Shown here: one piece after another, positions 39,962 to 48,171 of the stretch
Numbering within the stretch: the stretch's first letter is position 1
Layout: each line of letters begins with the position of its first letter
From: Streptomyces mobaraensis NBRC 13819 = DSM 40847
Lineage (GTDB): Bacteria; Actinomycetota; Actinomycetes; Streptomycetales; Streptomycetaceae
Assembly (NCBI RefSeq): GCF_017916255.1
Contig: NZ_CP072827.1
Location: 6,597,501-6,661,500 of the forward strand
Length of the DNA: 64,000 bases
Direction of reading: 5' to 3'
Made by a program: the position numbers and the translations under genes
Notes under the pieces: model-generated
Seen by the model: the letters and a program-made list of their open reading frames with translations, nothing else
What the model was told of the DNA's origin: nothing
Database searches by the model: none

Positions 39962-42007
39962 ATGCCACAGGATCTCCCCGCCCCCTCCGGGCTCCTCCGT
40001 CCCGCCCGGCGGCACGTCCTCGGTCTCGGCGCCGCCCTGGGCGGGGCCTTCGTCCTCCGCCGGGCCTCGGCCCCCGGGACCGGCCACCACCCGGACCCCC
40101 CGGCCGTCCTCACCGTGCGCACCGGCGATACCGTCACCCTCGCCCGCACCACCCGCCTCCGCCGCCTCACCGTCGAGCCCGACGGCGTCCTCACCGCCCC
40201 CGAGGGCGAGGACCTGACCCTCACCGTGGACGGGGTCGAGACCGGTACCGTGCCGACCGCCGACGGCCGGCTCCGGATCACCCCGGGGACCTACCGCGGC
40301 GACGTGGCCGTCACCGTGACCGAGCGGCACACCGTCCGCCACTACGACCTCGCCTTCCCCTTCCGGCAGGCCCTGTACGTCGGTGCCGACGGCCCGGACC
40401 CCGCCCGTTCGGTTCCCGCCGCGCGGCGCGGCGGCCGGACCGGCCGGTCGGCGGCCGAGGGCCTGACCGTCGTCTCCACCGGCGCGGTCTTCAACGGCGT
40501 CCACGTCGGCGGCGGTTCGTACCTCCTGCGCGCCCCGCGCGTCGACCTCACCGGCGACGGCCGCTGTGACTTCGTCGGCTACGGCGCCGCCCTCACGGCC
40601 ACCGGCCCCCGGACCCGCCTGGTGGTGGACGGAGCCCGGATCACCTGCCACGGCGTGATGCGCGCGGCGCTGGTCGCCACCGGCGGTGCCACGGTCGTCG
40701 TCCGGAACTCCCTGCTGCGCACGCGCGACGGCACGCTGCCGGACGGCTACCGGCCCACCGTCGACCCCCGCCACATGAGGGCCGCGCCCTGGCTGCTCGG
40801 CATCACCGGCAACGCTCGTACCACCAACCTCAGCGGCAGGGGCACCACCGTCGCCTACCTCGCCTCCACCCTCACCTCGGAGGGCTGGGGCGTCCTGTCC
40901 TCCGAGGGCGGCAGCGCCGGCGGCAGGATCGCGGCGGTCAACAGCCGGGTGACGACGGCCCGCAGCGGTTACGGCTCCTACGTCTGCGACGGCGTCACCC
41001 AGCACCTCCTGGGCTGCGACCTCGACGTCGCCGACTACGCCGCCGTCATCCGCGGCGGTTCCCTGCACTACGGTGACAGCACCCGGGCAGCGGTACGGAG
41101 ACTCGCCGCCGACTGGCGACTGGGCCTGACGGAGGCGGAACTGGTCGCGCTCACCCCGCGCGCCACCACCATCCGCTCCCGCCGCTTCGGCGTGATGTGG
41201 CACGGCCCCGGCCGCCTCCGCGTCGACGGCGGCACCGTGCTCGACACCGTCGGCCCGGTGCTCCTCGGCAAGGGGCAGCCCGCGCGGATCACCGTCGACG
41301 GCTCCCGCGGCGCGCGCCTGCGGTCCGCCGACGGCGTCCTGATGCAGCTCATGGACGACGACGACCCGGGCCCGCACAGCGCCGCCGACCCCCCGGAGAT
41401 CACCGGCCGTGTCTACCGCGACCCGCCCGGCCCACCTGTGCGCGCCGACGGGTTCGACACCACGGCCCCCCACCCCACCGACGTCACGGCCGAGTTCACC
41501 GACACCGACCTGACCGGCGACTTCCTCAACGGCACGCGCGGCGGCACCCGCCGGCTGCCCGGTCTCGACCTGCGCCTCACCCTCGTCCGTACCCGCCTCA
41601 CGGGCGTCGTCTCCGCCACCACCGCCCGGCACCGGATCGCCGCCGTCGACGCCTCCCGCCTCCGGGAGCTGGGTGTCGTCACCAACACGGCATCCCCGGT
41701 GGTCAACAACGGAGTGGTCCTCACCCTCGGACCGGGCAGCCGGTGGACCCCCACCGGCACCTGCCACCTGTCGGCCCTCCACCTGGACCCCACCGCCCGG
41801 CTGGCCGCTCCGCCCGGCACGAGACTGGAGGTCACCGTCGACGGCCGCGCGGTCGTCCCCGCGCCCGGCGGCGGGTGGACCGGCGCGGTCGCCGTCCGCG
41901 TCCGGCCGGCCGGGCCGCGCCCGGCACCGAGGACCGACGGCCCGGGACCGCCGGCCGGCGGCTCACGCCCGGCGCCGCACCCGCAGCGTCCCCCCGGCGC
42001 GCCATGA
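39962..42007 (+). CDS. Tat-exported beta-helix-like protein of unknown function
   Basis: 681 residues. The twin-arginine signal is ARRHVLGLGAALGGAFVLRR. The body is rich in short beta-strand repeats (VVSTGAVFNGVHVGGGSYLL, RLVVDGARITCHG, TVVVRNSLLRTRDG, VAYLASTLTSEGWGVLSSEG, VNSRVTTARSGYGSYVCDG) typical of right-handed parallel beta-helix folds seen in pectate-lyase-like and polysaccharide-acting proteins. No catalytic motif is recognised. Divergent from the lyase operon and sharing its promoter region; its 3' end overlaps the PPOX-like gene by 45 bp. It may act on, or hold, an extracellular product; that is speculation. Confidence 0.75.
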   Translation: MPQDLPAPSGLLRPARRHVLGLGAALGGAFVLRRASAPGTGHHPDPPAVLTVRTGDTVTLARTTRLRRLTVEPDGVLTAPEGEDLTLTVDGVETGTVPTADGRLRITPGTYRGDVAVTVTERHTVRHYDLAFPFRQALYVGADGPDPARSVPAARRGGRTGRSAAEGLTVVSTGAVFNGVHVGGGSYLLRAPRVDLTGDGRCDFVGYGAALTATGPRTRLVVDGARITCHGVMRAALVATGGATVVVRNSLLRTRDGTLPDGYRPTVDPRHMRAAPWLLGITGNARTTNLSGRGTTVAYLASTLTSEGWGVLSSEGGSAGGRIAAVNSRVTTARSGYGSYVCDGVTQHLLGCDLDVADYAAVIRGGSLHYGDSTRAAVRRLAADWRLGLTEAELVALTPRATTIRSRRFGVMWHGPGRLRVDGGTVLDTVGPVLLGKGQPARITVDGSRGARLRSADGVLMQLMDDDDPGPHSAADPPEITGRVYRDPPGPPVRADGFDTTAPHPTDVTAEFTDTDLTGDFLNGTRGGTRRLPGLDLRLTLVRTRLTGVVSATTARHRIAAVDASRLRELGVVTNTASPVVNNGVVLTLGPGSRWTPTGTCHLSALHLDPTARLAAPPGTRLEVTVDGRAVVPAPGGGWTGAVAVRVRPAGPRPAPRTDGPGPPAGGSRPAPHPQRPPGAP

Positions 42008-42505
42008 CCGCACGACGGCCCCCCGCTCGGTGGCGCGCACCGTGGCCGCCTCGGCGATGTCGAGGCGCAGCAGCTCCGGGCCGGGACCGGGCGGGAGGGT
42101 CGCGCGGTCCCGCAGTACCTTCAGGAAGCCGGCCGCGGCGGCCCGATCGGTGACGGCCACCGCCCGCCCGCTGATCTTGGCGTCGTCCGCCGCCATCCTC
42201 GCTGTTCCGGCTATTCCGGTCGCGCCGGCCGTCCCGGCCGGGTTGTGCCGGCCGCACCGGCGCTCGCTGGTGGCGCTGTGCAGGGCGCAGCGCGGATCGT
42301 GGCGCAGATCGGCGGACTTGACCGAGCCCGGCATGACGAAGAGCCAGAGGTCCGAGGCGTGGAAGACCGGCTCCACGCCGCTGATCCGGGGCGCGCCGTC
42401 GCGCCGCAGGGTGGCGAGCAGAGCGTGCCGGTCGGCTTCGAAGGCCGCCCTCACGGACGCCGCGAACGCCGGTTCGGCGGCGGTGAAGGCATCCCACGTG
42501 ACCAT
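41963..42505 (-). CDS. Pyridoxamine 5'-phosphate oxidase-fold (PPOX) flavoprotein
   Basis: 180 residues from ATG 42505. The split-barrel pattern is visible: FEADRHALLATLRRDGAPRI, VEPVFHASDLWLFVMPGSVK and SADLRHDPRCALHS, as in FMN- or F420-binding PPOX proteins. The middle has an Ala/Gly/Thr-rich insert (GTAGATGIAGTARMA). It starts 13 bp after the flavin reductase gene and is probably cotranscribed with it. Function may be redox or cofactor binding. Confidence 0.82.
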   Translation of the reverse strand: MVTWDAFTAAEPAFAASVRAAFEADRHALLATLRRDGAPRISGVEPVFHASDLWLFVMPGSVKSADLRHDPRCALHSATSERRCGRHNPAGTAGATGIAGTARMAADDAKISGRAVAVTDRAAAAGFLKVLRDRATLPPGPGPELLRLDIAEAATVRATERGAVVRSWRAGGTLRVRRRA

Positions 42506-42518
42506 CAGCCCACTCCCC

Positions 42519-43088
42519 TCACGTGCGGGACGGCCCGGTCCGCGCGGCCCCGCCCGGCGCCGGCACCTCGTCGGCCGGAGCACCGCCGATCCGGTGGAAC
42601 CGGCCCAGGTAGCTGAGCAGCGGACGCGCCGACGGCTTCACCCTGCACGCGGTCACCCATCCGATCGTGAGCAGGTGGTCGCCGTTCGGCACCTGGCCCT
42701 CGGTACGGCACTCGAACACGCAGGCCGCGTCCGCCAGGATCGGATGGCCCCCGTTCGGCGCGGGGTGCCAGCCGATCCCGTGGAACTCGTCGCCCGCGCC
42801 GAAGCGTTCGGACGAGGCGAACCAGCGGGCGACCGGCGCCTGGTGCTCCTGGAGCAGGTTGACGACGAACCCGCCCGAGTCGGCGATCGCGCCGGAGAGC
42901 CGGCTGCCCCGGCGCAGGCACACGGAGAGCAGCTCGGGGTCCATGGAAACGGAGGTGACCGATCCGGCGGTCATCCCGGCCGGCCCGGCCCGGGTGAGGA
43001 CCGTCAGCACCGCGACGGCCGTCGGCAGGTGGCGCATCGCCGCCCGGAAGTCCCGCTCCGCCAGTCCGGTACCCGCCGTGTGTTCCAT
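42519..43088 (-). CDS. Flavin reductase family protein
   Basis: 189 residues. Typical split-barrel flavin reductase: FRAAMRHLPTAVAVLTVLTR, GMTAGSVTSVSMDPELLSVC, FVVNLLQEHQAPVARWFA and GDHLLTIGWVTACRV. This is the HpaC/StyB class that supplies FADH2 to two-component monooxygenases. The only reductase of this class in the window, it is the natural partner for both the HpaB-like and StyA-like enzymes encoded 3-12 kb away (inference). Divergent from an MFS gene. Confidence 0.88.
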   Translation of the reverse strand: MEHTAGTGLAERDFRAAMRHLPTAVAVLTVLTRAGPAGMTAGSVTSVSMDPELLSVCLRRGSRLSGAIADSGGFVVNLLQEHQAPVARWFASSERFGAGDEFHGIGWHPAPNGGHPILADAACVFECRTEGQVPNGDHLLTIGWVTACRVKPSARPLLSYLGRFHRIGGAPADEVPAPGGAARTGPSRT

Positions 43089-43515
43089 CGGTCCGTCCTC
43101 ACTCCGGCCCGCGCGGGTGGGATCCCGGGCGGGCGGGTCGACAAGGCGACCAGCACACCTCGACCATACGCCAGGACGTTACGACGATTATCGCCGTCGT
43201 GGGGAATCCCTTCCAACGAGGTATAGGGAACCGGAAGTCGGTCGGACGATCCGTTTATGGGCTGTGCGGACCATGGGATTTGGGGTGACTTCACCCGCTC
43301 GGAACGGCGGCTCGTTTACGCTGGAAAGCGCGGCGATTTCCCCGCGCCGATGTCCGTTCCGCGCGTTCTTTTCACCTTCCGAGCCGGCTTTCTGTCGGAT
43401 CGTCGGTCCCTTCGGATGGCCGACCCGCAGGACGACGAAAAGCGTCCGGCCCCTGCTTCCAGCCGGACGTCCGGTCCGCGCACACCCGCCCCCGCCCCCG
43501 GGAGGGACCACCGCC
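43089..43515. promoter_or_regulatory. Divergent promoter region, flavin reductase / MFS
   Basis: 427 bp without a gene. A dyad ACGACG-N8-CGTCGT lies at 43181-43200 with a TTATC core, about 95 bp upstream of the reductase start. GTATAGGG near 43221 resembles a -10 element for the plus strand. No other structure stands out. Confidence 0.4.
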
Positions 43516-44985
43516 ATGCCGCCCCCGCACCGCACCGCCCCCGCGCCGCGCCGCCGCTGGTGGATCCTGGGCGTCCTCAGCACGGCCCAGGTGCTGGTGG
43601 TGCTCGACGGCACCGTCATGAACATCGCGCTGCCCTCGGCCCAGGCCGACCTCGGCTTCTCCGACGACGGCCGGCAGTGGATCGTCACCGCCTACGCGCT
43701 CGCCTTCGGCAGCCTCCTGCTGCTCGGCGGCCGGATCGCCGACCTGTTCGGACGGCGGACCGCCTTCCTCGCCGGGCTGGCCGGATTCGCCGGTACCTCC
43801 GCCCTCGCGGGCGTGGCCGACGGCTTCGGCGTCCTCGTCGCGGCCCGCGCCGGGCAGGGCCTCTCCAGCGCCCTGCTGGCCCCCGCCGCCCTCTCGCTCG
43901 TCGGCATCACCTTCACCGAGCCGGGGGAGCGCGCGACGGCGTTCGGCGTCTGGGGCGCGGCGGCCGGCGCGGGCGGCGCGGTGGGCATGCCGCTCGGCGG
44001 CGTCCTCACGCAGTACCTGGGCTGGCGCTGGGCCATGTACGCCAACACCGTCGTCGCCGGCCTGGCGCTGGCCGCCGGGGCGCTGCTCCTCGCCCGGGAC
44101 CGGCACCCCCGCGCCTCCCGGCTCGACGTCCCCGGCACCCTGCTCGTCGGAACCGGCCTGTTCTGCCTGGTCTACGGCTTCGCCGCGGCCGGGAGCCACC
44201 CGTGGTCCGCCGTCGCCACCTGGGGGTTCCTCGCCGCCGCCGGCGTCCTGCTCACGGCCTTCGCCGGGTGGCAGACTCGGGCGCCGCACCCGCTGCTGCC
44301 GCCACGCGTCGTCCTGGACCGCGACCGGGCCGCCTCCCTGATCGCCCTCCTCCAGACCAGCTCGGCGGTCTTCGGCGTCTTCCTCTTCGGCACCTACTAC
44401 CTCCAGCGCTCCCTGGGGTACGGCCCGGCCGCGACCGGGCTCGCCTACCTCCCGATGATCGCCGCGCTCATCGCGACGTCGCCGCTGGCCACCCGGGTCC
44501 TCCTGCCGCGCCTCGGGCCCCGGACGGTGATCGCGGCCGGCGCGGCACTCGCCGCCTCCGGCCTCCTCCTGCTGGGCTCCCTGGGCCTCGACAGCCCGTA
44601 CCCGTCCGCCGTCCTCCCGGCGCTGGTCCTCACCGGCGCGGGGCTGGGGACGATCATCACGGCCACCACCAGCCTCGCCACCCTCGGGGTGGCGCCGGCC
44701 GACTCCGGGGTGGCCTCGGCGACCGTCAACGCCATGCAGTACGTGGGCGGTTCGGTCGGCGTCGCCCTGCTCACCACCGTCTCCACGGCCACCGCCGCCG
44801 CCCGCCTCGCCGGGCGCGCCGGCCCGGACGCGGCCGCCCGCGCCCAGGCCGACCTCGCCGGCTACCACGCCGCCTTCCGCTGCCTGGCCGCCGCCTTCGC
44901 CGTCTGCCTCCTCGTCGCCGTCCCGCTCTACCGCCGCTCACCGACGGCCCGCCGCACGGACGCGGCGCCGGAACGGGCGGGCTGA
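43516..44985 (+). CDS. MFS exporter, DHA2/EmrB-type (14 TMS)
   Basis: 489 residues with about 14 hydrophobic segments. DHA2 hallmarks: VVLDGTVMNIALPSAQADLG in TM1, WIVTAYALAFGSLLLLGGRI, motif A GRIADLFGRRT, and AGAGGAVGMPLGGVLTQYLG (motif C region). ATG 43516 follows GGAGGG. Such proton antiporters often provide self-resistance or product export beside biosynthetic clusters; it lies at the edge of the lyase-KS cluster and may export its product. Confidence 0.9.
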   Translation: MPPPHRTAPAPRRRWWILGVLSTAQVLVVLDGTVMNIALPSAQADLGFSDDGRQWIVTAYALAFGSLLLLGGRIADLFGRRTAFLAGLAGFAGTSALAGVADGFGVLVAARAGQGLSSALLAPAALSLVGITFTEPGERATAFGVWGAAAGAGGAVGMPLGGVLTQYLGWRWAMYANTVVAGLALAAGALLLARDRHPRASRLDVPGTLLVGTGLFCLVYGFAAAGSHPWSAVATWGFLAAAGVLLTAFAGWQTRAPHPLLPPRVVLDRDRAASLIALLQTSSAVFGVFLFGTYYLQRSLGYGPAATGLAYLPMIAALIATSPLATRVLLPRLGPRTVIAAGAALAASGLLLLGSLGLDSPYPSAVLPALVLTGAGLGTIITATTSLATLGVAPADSGVASATVNAMQYVGGSVGVALLTTVSTATAAARLAGRAGPDAAARAQADLAGYHAAFRCLAAAFAVCLLVAVPLYRRSPTARRTDAAPERAG

Positions 44986-45144
44986 CCGACGGCGTCGCTC
45001 CCGTCGCGGTCGAGGCGGACGTCGGCTTCGGGCACCTCTAGCGCTTCTTTCCGACTGCCGCGGGACGGAGGCTGACGGCGGCAGCCGGCTCGGGCCGGCG
45101 GCGGGCGCATGGTGCACCGGGCCCGCCGGTGCGGCCGCCCGTGG

Positions 45145-46518
45145 TCAGACCGGAACGCGCACCGGCTCGACACCGCCGCGGGCCCGGCCGAACCCGCCGG
45201 CCAGGACCGTGCGCCCGCGCCCGCCGCCCCGCCCCGCGGCGCGCGGCCGGAGCCGGAGGATGCGGGAGACGCCGAGCGCCTGGACGGCGAACACCGAGGA
45301 GAAGGCGATCCGGTAGTCGTCGCCGGTGGCGTCCAGCAGGACGCCGACGGCCAGCAGCGTCGTGATCGAGGCGATGAACCCGCCCATGTTGACGATGCCC
45401 GAGGCGGTGCCCTGCCGCTCCGGCGGGTTCGCGGGGCGGGCGCAGTCGAAACCGATCAGCGAGGCCGGGCCGCAGGCGCCGAGGACCAGGCACAGCGCCG
45501 CCAGCAGCCACATCGGCGCGTGCGCCCCCGGCCAGCCGAGCACGGCCGCCATCACCAGGGCGGTCGTGACCACCGTGCCGAGCGCCAGCGCCGTCCGGGC
45601 GGCGGGACGGCGGGAGACCACCTGCCCGTACACCGGTCCGACCGCCATGGCGGACACCGCGGACAGGGCGAGCAGCCCGCCGGCCGCCTCGCGGGTCAGG
45701 CCCTGCGCCTCGACGAGGAAGGGGAGCCCCCACAGCAGCATGAAGACCGTCGCCGGGAACTGGGCCGTGAAGTGCACCCACATGCCCAGCCGGGTGCCCG
45801 GCTCCCGCCAGGCGGCGGCGATCTGCCGCCGGACGTACGCCGCCCCCGCGGCCGGCACGGCCGGCGGCGTGTGGCCCTCCGGGTGGTCCCGGAGGAACAG
45901 CAGGGTCAGGACGAGCACCAGGGCACCGGCCGCCGCGCTGCCCGCGAAGGTCGCGGTCCAGCCGAGACCGTGCAGCGCCCGGGGGATCACGAGCGTGGAG
46001 ACGAGGTTGCCGACCGTCCCGATCAGCGCCGCCACCTGCGAGATCACCGGCGCCCGGTGCGCGGGGAACCAGCGCGACCCCAGCCGCAGCACGCTGATGA
46101 ACGTCATGGCGTCCCCGCAGCCGAGCAGCGCGCGCGACACCAGCGCGGTGCCGTACGTGGGGCTCAGCGCGAAGCCCAGCTGACCGGCGGTGAACAGCGC
46201 GGCGCCGAGGAGGAGGACCCGCTTGGTGCCGAGCCGGTCGATCATCAGCCCGACGGGGATCTGCATCGCCGCGTAGATCAGCAGCTGGAGGATCGAGAAC
46301 GTCGAGAGGGCGGACGCGTTGATGTGGAAGCGGTCCGCGGCGTCGAGCCCCGCGACGCCGAGGCTGGTCCGGAAGACGATGGCGACGAGGTACACGGACA
46401 CCCCGACGCCCCACACCAGCATGGCCCGCCGCCCGCCGGGGGGTGCCTCCGGCGCGGGGAGGGAGGTGGACCGGACACGGGCAGGGGCCGGCAGGGCCGG
46501 GGCTGAGGCGGGGGGCAT
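45145..46518 (-). CDS. MFS transporter
   Basis: 457 residues, 12 hydrophobic segments. Motifs: FRTSLGVAGLDAADRFHINA, IPVGLMIDRLGTKRVLLLGA (motif A-like) and LGCGDAMTFISVLRLGSRWF, the latter as in nitrate/glycerol-3-phosphate and ACS-like MFS subfamilies. The C-terminal tail is Arg/Gly-rich. Convergent with the DHA2 exporter gene, 159 bp apart. Substrate unknown. Confidence 0.87.
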   Translation of the reverse strand: MPPASAPALPAPARVRSTSLPAPEAPPGGRRAMLVWGVGVSVYLVAIVFRTSLGVAGLDAADRFHINASALSTFSILQLLIYAAMQIPVGLMIDRLGTKRVLLLGAALFTAGQLGFALSPTYGTALVSRALLGCGDAMTFISVLRLGSRWFPAHRAPVISQVAALIGTVGNLVSTLVIPRALHGLGWTATFAGSAAAGALVLVLTLLFLRDHPEGHTPPAVPAAGAAYVRRQIAAAWREPGTRLGMWVHFTAQFPATVFMLLWGLPFLVEAQGLTREAAGGLLALSAVSAMAVGPVYGQVVSRRPAARTALALGTVVTTALVMAAVLGWPGAHAPMWLLAALCLVLGACGPASLIGFDCARPANPPERQGTASGIVNMGGFIASITTLLAVGVLLDATGDDYRIAFSSVFAVQALGVSRILRLRPRAAGRGGGRGRTVLAGGFGRARGGVEPVRVPV

Positions 46519-46576
46519 CCGTACAGCTTAAGTGCGTCAATAAGAGGAAAAGTCCGTTTTGAGCGGTGAGTTCGCT

Positions 46577-46626
46577 CACGTGGCGACGCTCGCGTGACGA
46601 CGGCCACGTGACGACGGCCACGTGAC
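46577..46626. repeat. 14-bp direct repeats with three CACGTG boxes
   Basis: CGTGACGACGGCCA occurs twice in tandem (46593-46606, 46607-46620) and a third partial copy follows. CACGTG palindromes fall at 46577, 46605 and 46619. The array lies between the MFS gene (minus) and the FAD oxidoreductase (plus) and may bind a regulator of either. Confidence 0.7.
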
Positions 46627-46811
46627 CGCCCGCCCTGTGCCCACGCGTGATGAGTTTGGGCGGATAACGTCAAATAGCGAGAAAAACGTGTGGCGATACC
46701 CCCGGGCAGGGCAGACTGTTGCGGGGGCTTGGAGCCGTGGACCTGTCGCCGGGGCTCCGGAGCATGTGGGCCCGCGCGCTGTGGGCGGTGCGCCGGCGAG
46801 CAGGGGGATGG

Positions 46812-48134
46812 ATGACGCAGTCGATTTCGCGGTGGCCGCACGCTTCGGCCAAGCGCGCCACGGATGAACACGCTTCGGATGAGCACGCCTCGGCCCGGGG
46901 CCCGGCGGGCCGCCGCGGCCGTACGGTGGTGGTGGTCGGCGCCGGCCCGTACGGCCTGTCGGTCGCGGCGCACCTGCGCGAACGCGGCATCCCTGTACGG
47001 GTGTTCGGCGAAGTGATGGGCAGCTGGCGGCACGCGATGGCGACCGGCATGTACCTGAAGTCCACGCCCGCGGCGACCGACCTGTCGACGCCCCGGGCGG
47101 ACGGCCGGCTCGCCGACTTCCGGCGCGAGCGCGCGGAACCGGAGCTGACCGAACTCACCCCCATCCCCTGCGAGGTCTTCGTCGCCTACGGGATGTGGTT
47201 CGCCGCGCGGTTCGTCGACGGCGTCGACCCGCGGCGGGTGACGTCCGTCGAGCGCGACCCGGGCGGCTTCACCGTCCGGCTCGACGACGGGGAGCCGGTA
47301 CCGGCCTCGGCGGTGGTCGTCGCCACCGGCCTGGGCGCCCTGGCCCATGTCCCGGGCGAACTCGGCGGGTTGGCGCCCCAAGGCCCCGGCCCCGACACGC
47401 TGCTCTCCCACACCAGCCACCACACCGACCTCTCCCGGTACGCCGGAATGCGGGTCGCCGTGGTCGGCGGCGGGCAGTCGGCCCTGGAGAGCGCCGCGCT
47501 GCTGCACGAAGCCGGCGCCCGGCCGTCCGTCCTGGTCCGCGCCCCCCGGGTGCGGTGGGGCGACACCCCGGTCCTGGAACGGCCGCTCCTCGACCGCCTC
47601 GCCCGGCCCGCCTCGCCGCTCGGCACCGGCTGGATCCTGGCCGGACTGTGCGCCGCGCCCCAGGCGGTCAGCCGACTCCCGTCCCCCGCGCGGCTGTTGA
47701 TCCACCGCCGCGCCCTGGGCCCCTCGGGCGGCTGGTGGCTGCGCGACCGCGTCGAGGGCGTCGTCCCCGTCCACACCGGCTGCCGCGTCGAGCGCGCCGA
47801 CCCCGCGGGGGAGCGGGCCCGCCTCACGCTGACCGGCCCGGGAGACGTACCCCGCGAGCTCGTCGCCGACCATGTGCTGGCCGCCACCGGCTACCGCGTC
47901 GACCTCGACGTCCTGCCCTTTCTGCCGCCGCCCCTGCGCGGGACGGTGGTCCGCGTTCCGGGCTCCGGGGCTCCGCGTCTGACCGGCGCCTTCGAATCCT
48001 CCGTCCCCGGCCTGTACTTCACCGGCATCCTGGCCGCGCCCATGTTCGGGCCGATGCTCCGCTTCGTCGCCGGTACCGAGTTCGCCGCCCGGCGCATCAC
48101 CCGCCACCTCGCGAGGCACGCACCGCGCCCCTGA
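46812..48134 (+). CDS. FAD-dependent oxidoreductase (flavin monooxygenase-like)
   Basis: 440 residues from ATG 46812 (MTQSISRWPHASAKR), preceded by AGGGGG. A short N-terminal tail with a TDEHASDEHAS duplication is followed by the FAD motif VVVVGAGPYGLSVAAHLRER. A second Rossmann motif (VAVVGGGQSALESAALL) for NAD(P)H lies mid-protein and VLAATGYRVDLDVLPFL near the end. The layout (GxGxxG, GxGxSA, ATGY) fits class B-type flavin monooxygenases or lysine/ornithine N-hydroxylase relatives. Substrate unknown; not clearly part of the neighbouring cluster. A strong bidirectional terminator follows. Confidence 0.87.
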   Translation: MTQSISRWPHASAKRATDEHASDEHASARGPAGRRGRTVVVVGAGPYGLSVAAHLRERGIPVRVFGEVMGSWRHAMATGMYLKSTPAATDLSTPRADGRLADFRRERAEPELTELTPIPCEVFVAYGMWFAARFVDGVDPRRVTSVERDPGGFTVRLDDGEPVPASAVVVATGLGALAHVPGELGGLAPQGPGPDTLLSHTSHHTDLSRYAGMRVAVVGGGQSALESAALLHEAGARPSVLVRAPRVRWGDTPVLERPLLDRLARPASPLGTGWILAGLCAAPQAVSRLPSPARLLIHRRALGPSGGWWLRDRVEGVVPVHTGCRVERADPAGERARLTLTGPGDVPRELVADHVLAATGYRVDLDVLPFLPPPLRGTVVRVPGSGAPRLTGAFESSVPGLYFTGILAAPMFGPMLRFVAGTEFAARRITRHLARHAPRP

Positions 48135-48139
48135 CCGCG

Positions 48140-48170
48140 GGCCCGCTCACACCACGCGCGTGAGCGGGCC
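48140..48170. terminator. Bidirectional hairpin terminator
   Basis: GGCCCGCTCAC (48140-48150) pairs perfectly with GTGAGCGGGCC (48160-48170) around a 9-base loop. It lies between the FAD oxidoreductase stop (48134) and the convergent phosphatase stop (48172). Confidence 0.88.
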
Positions 48171-48171
48171 G

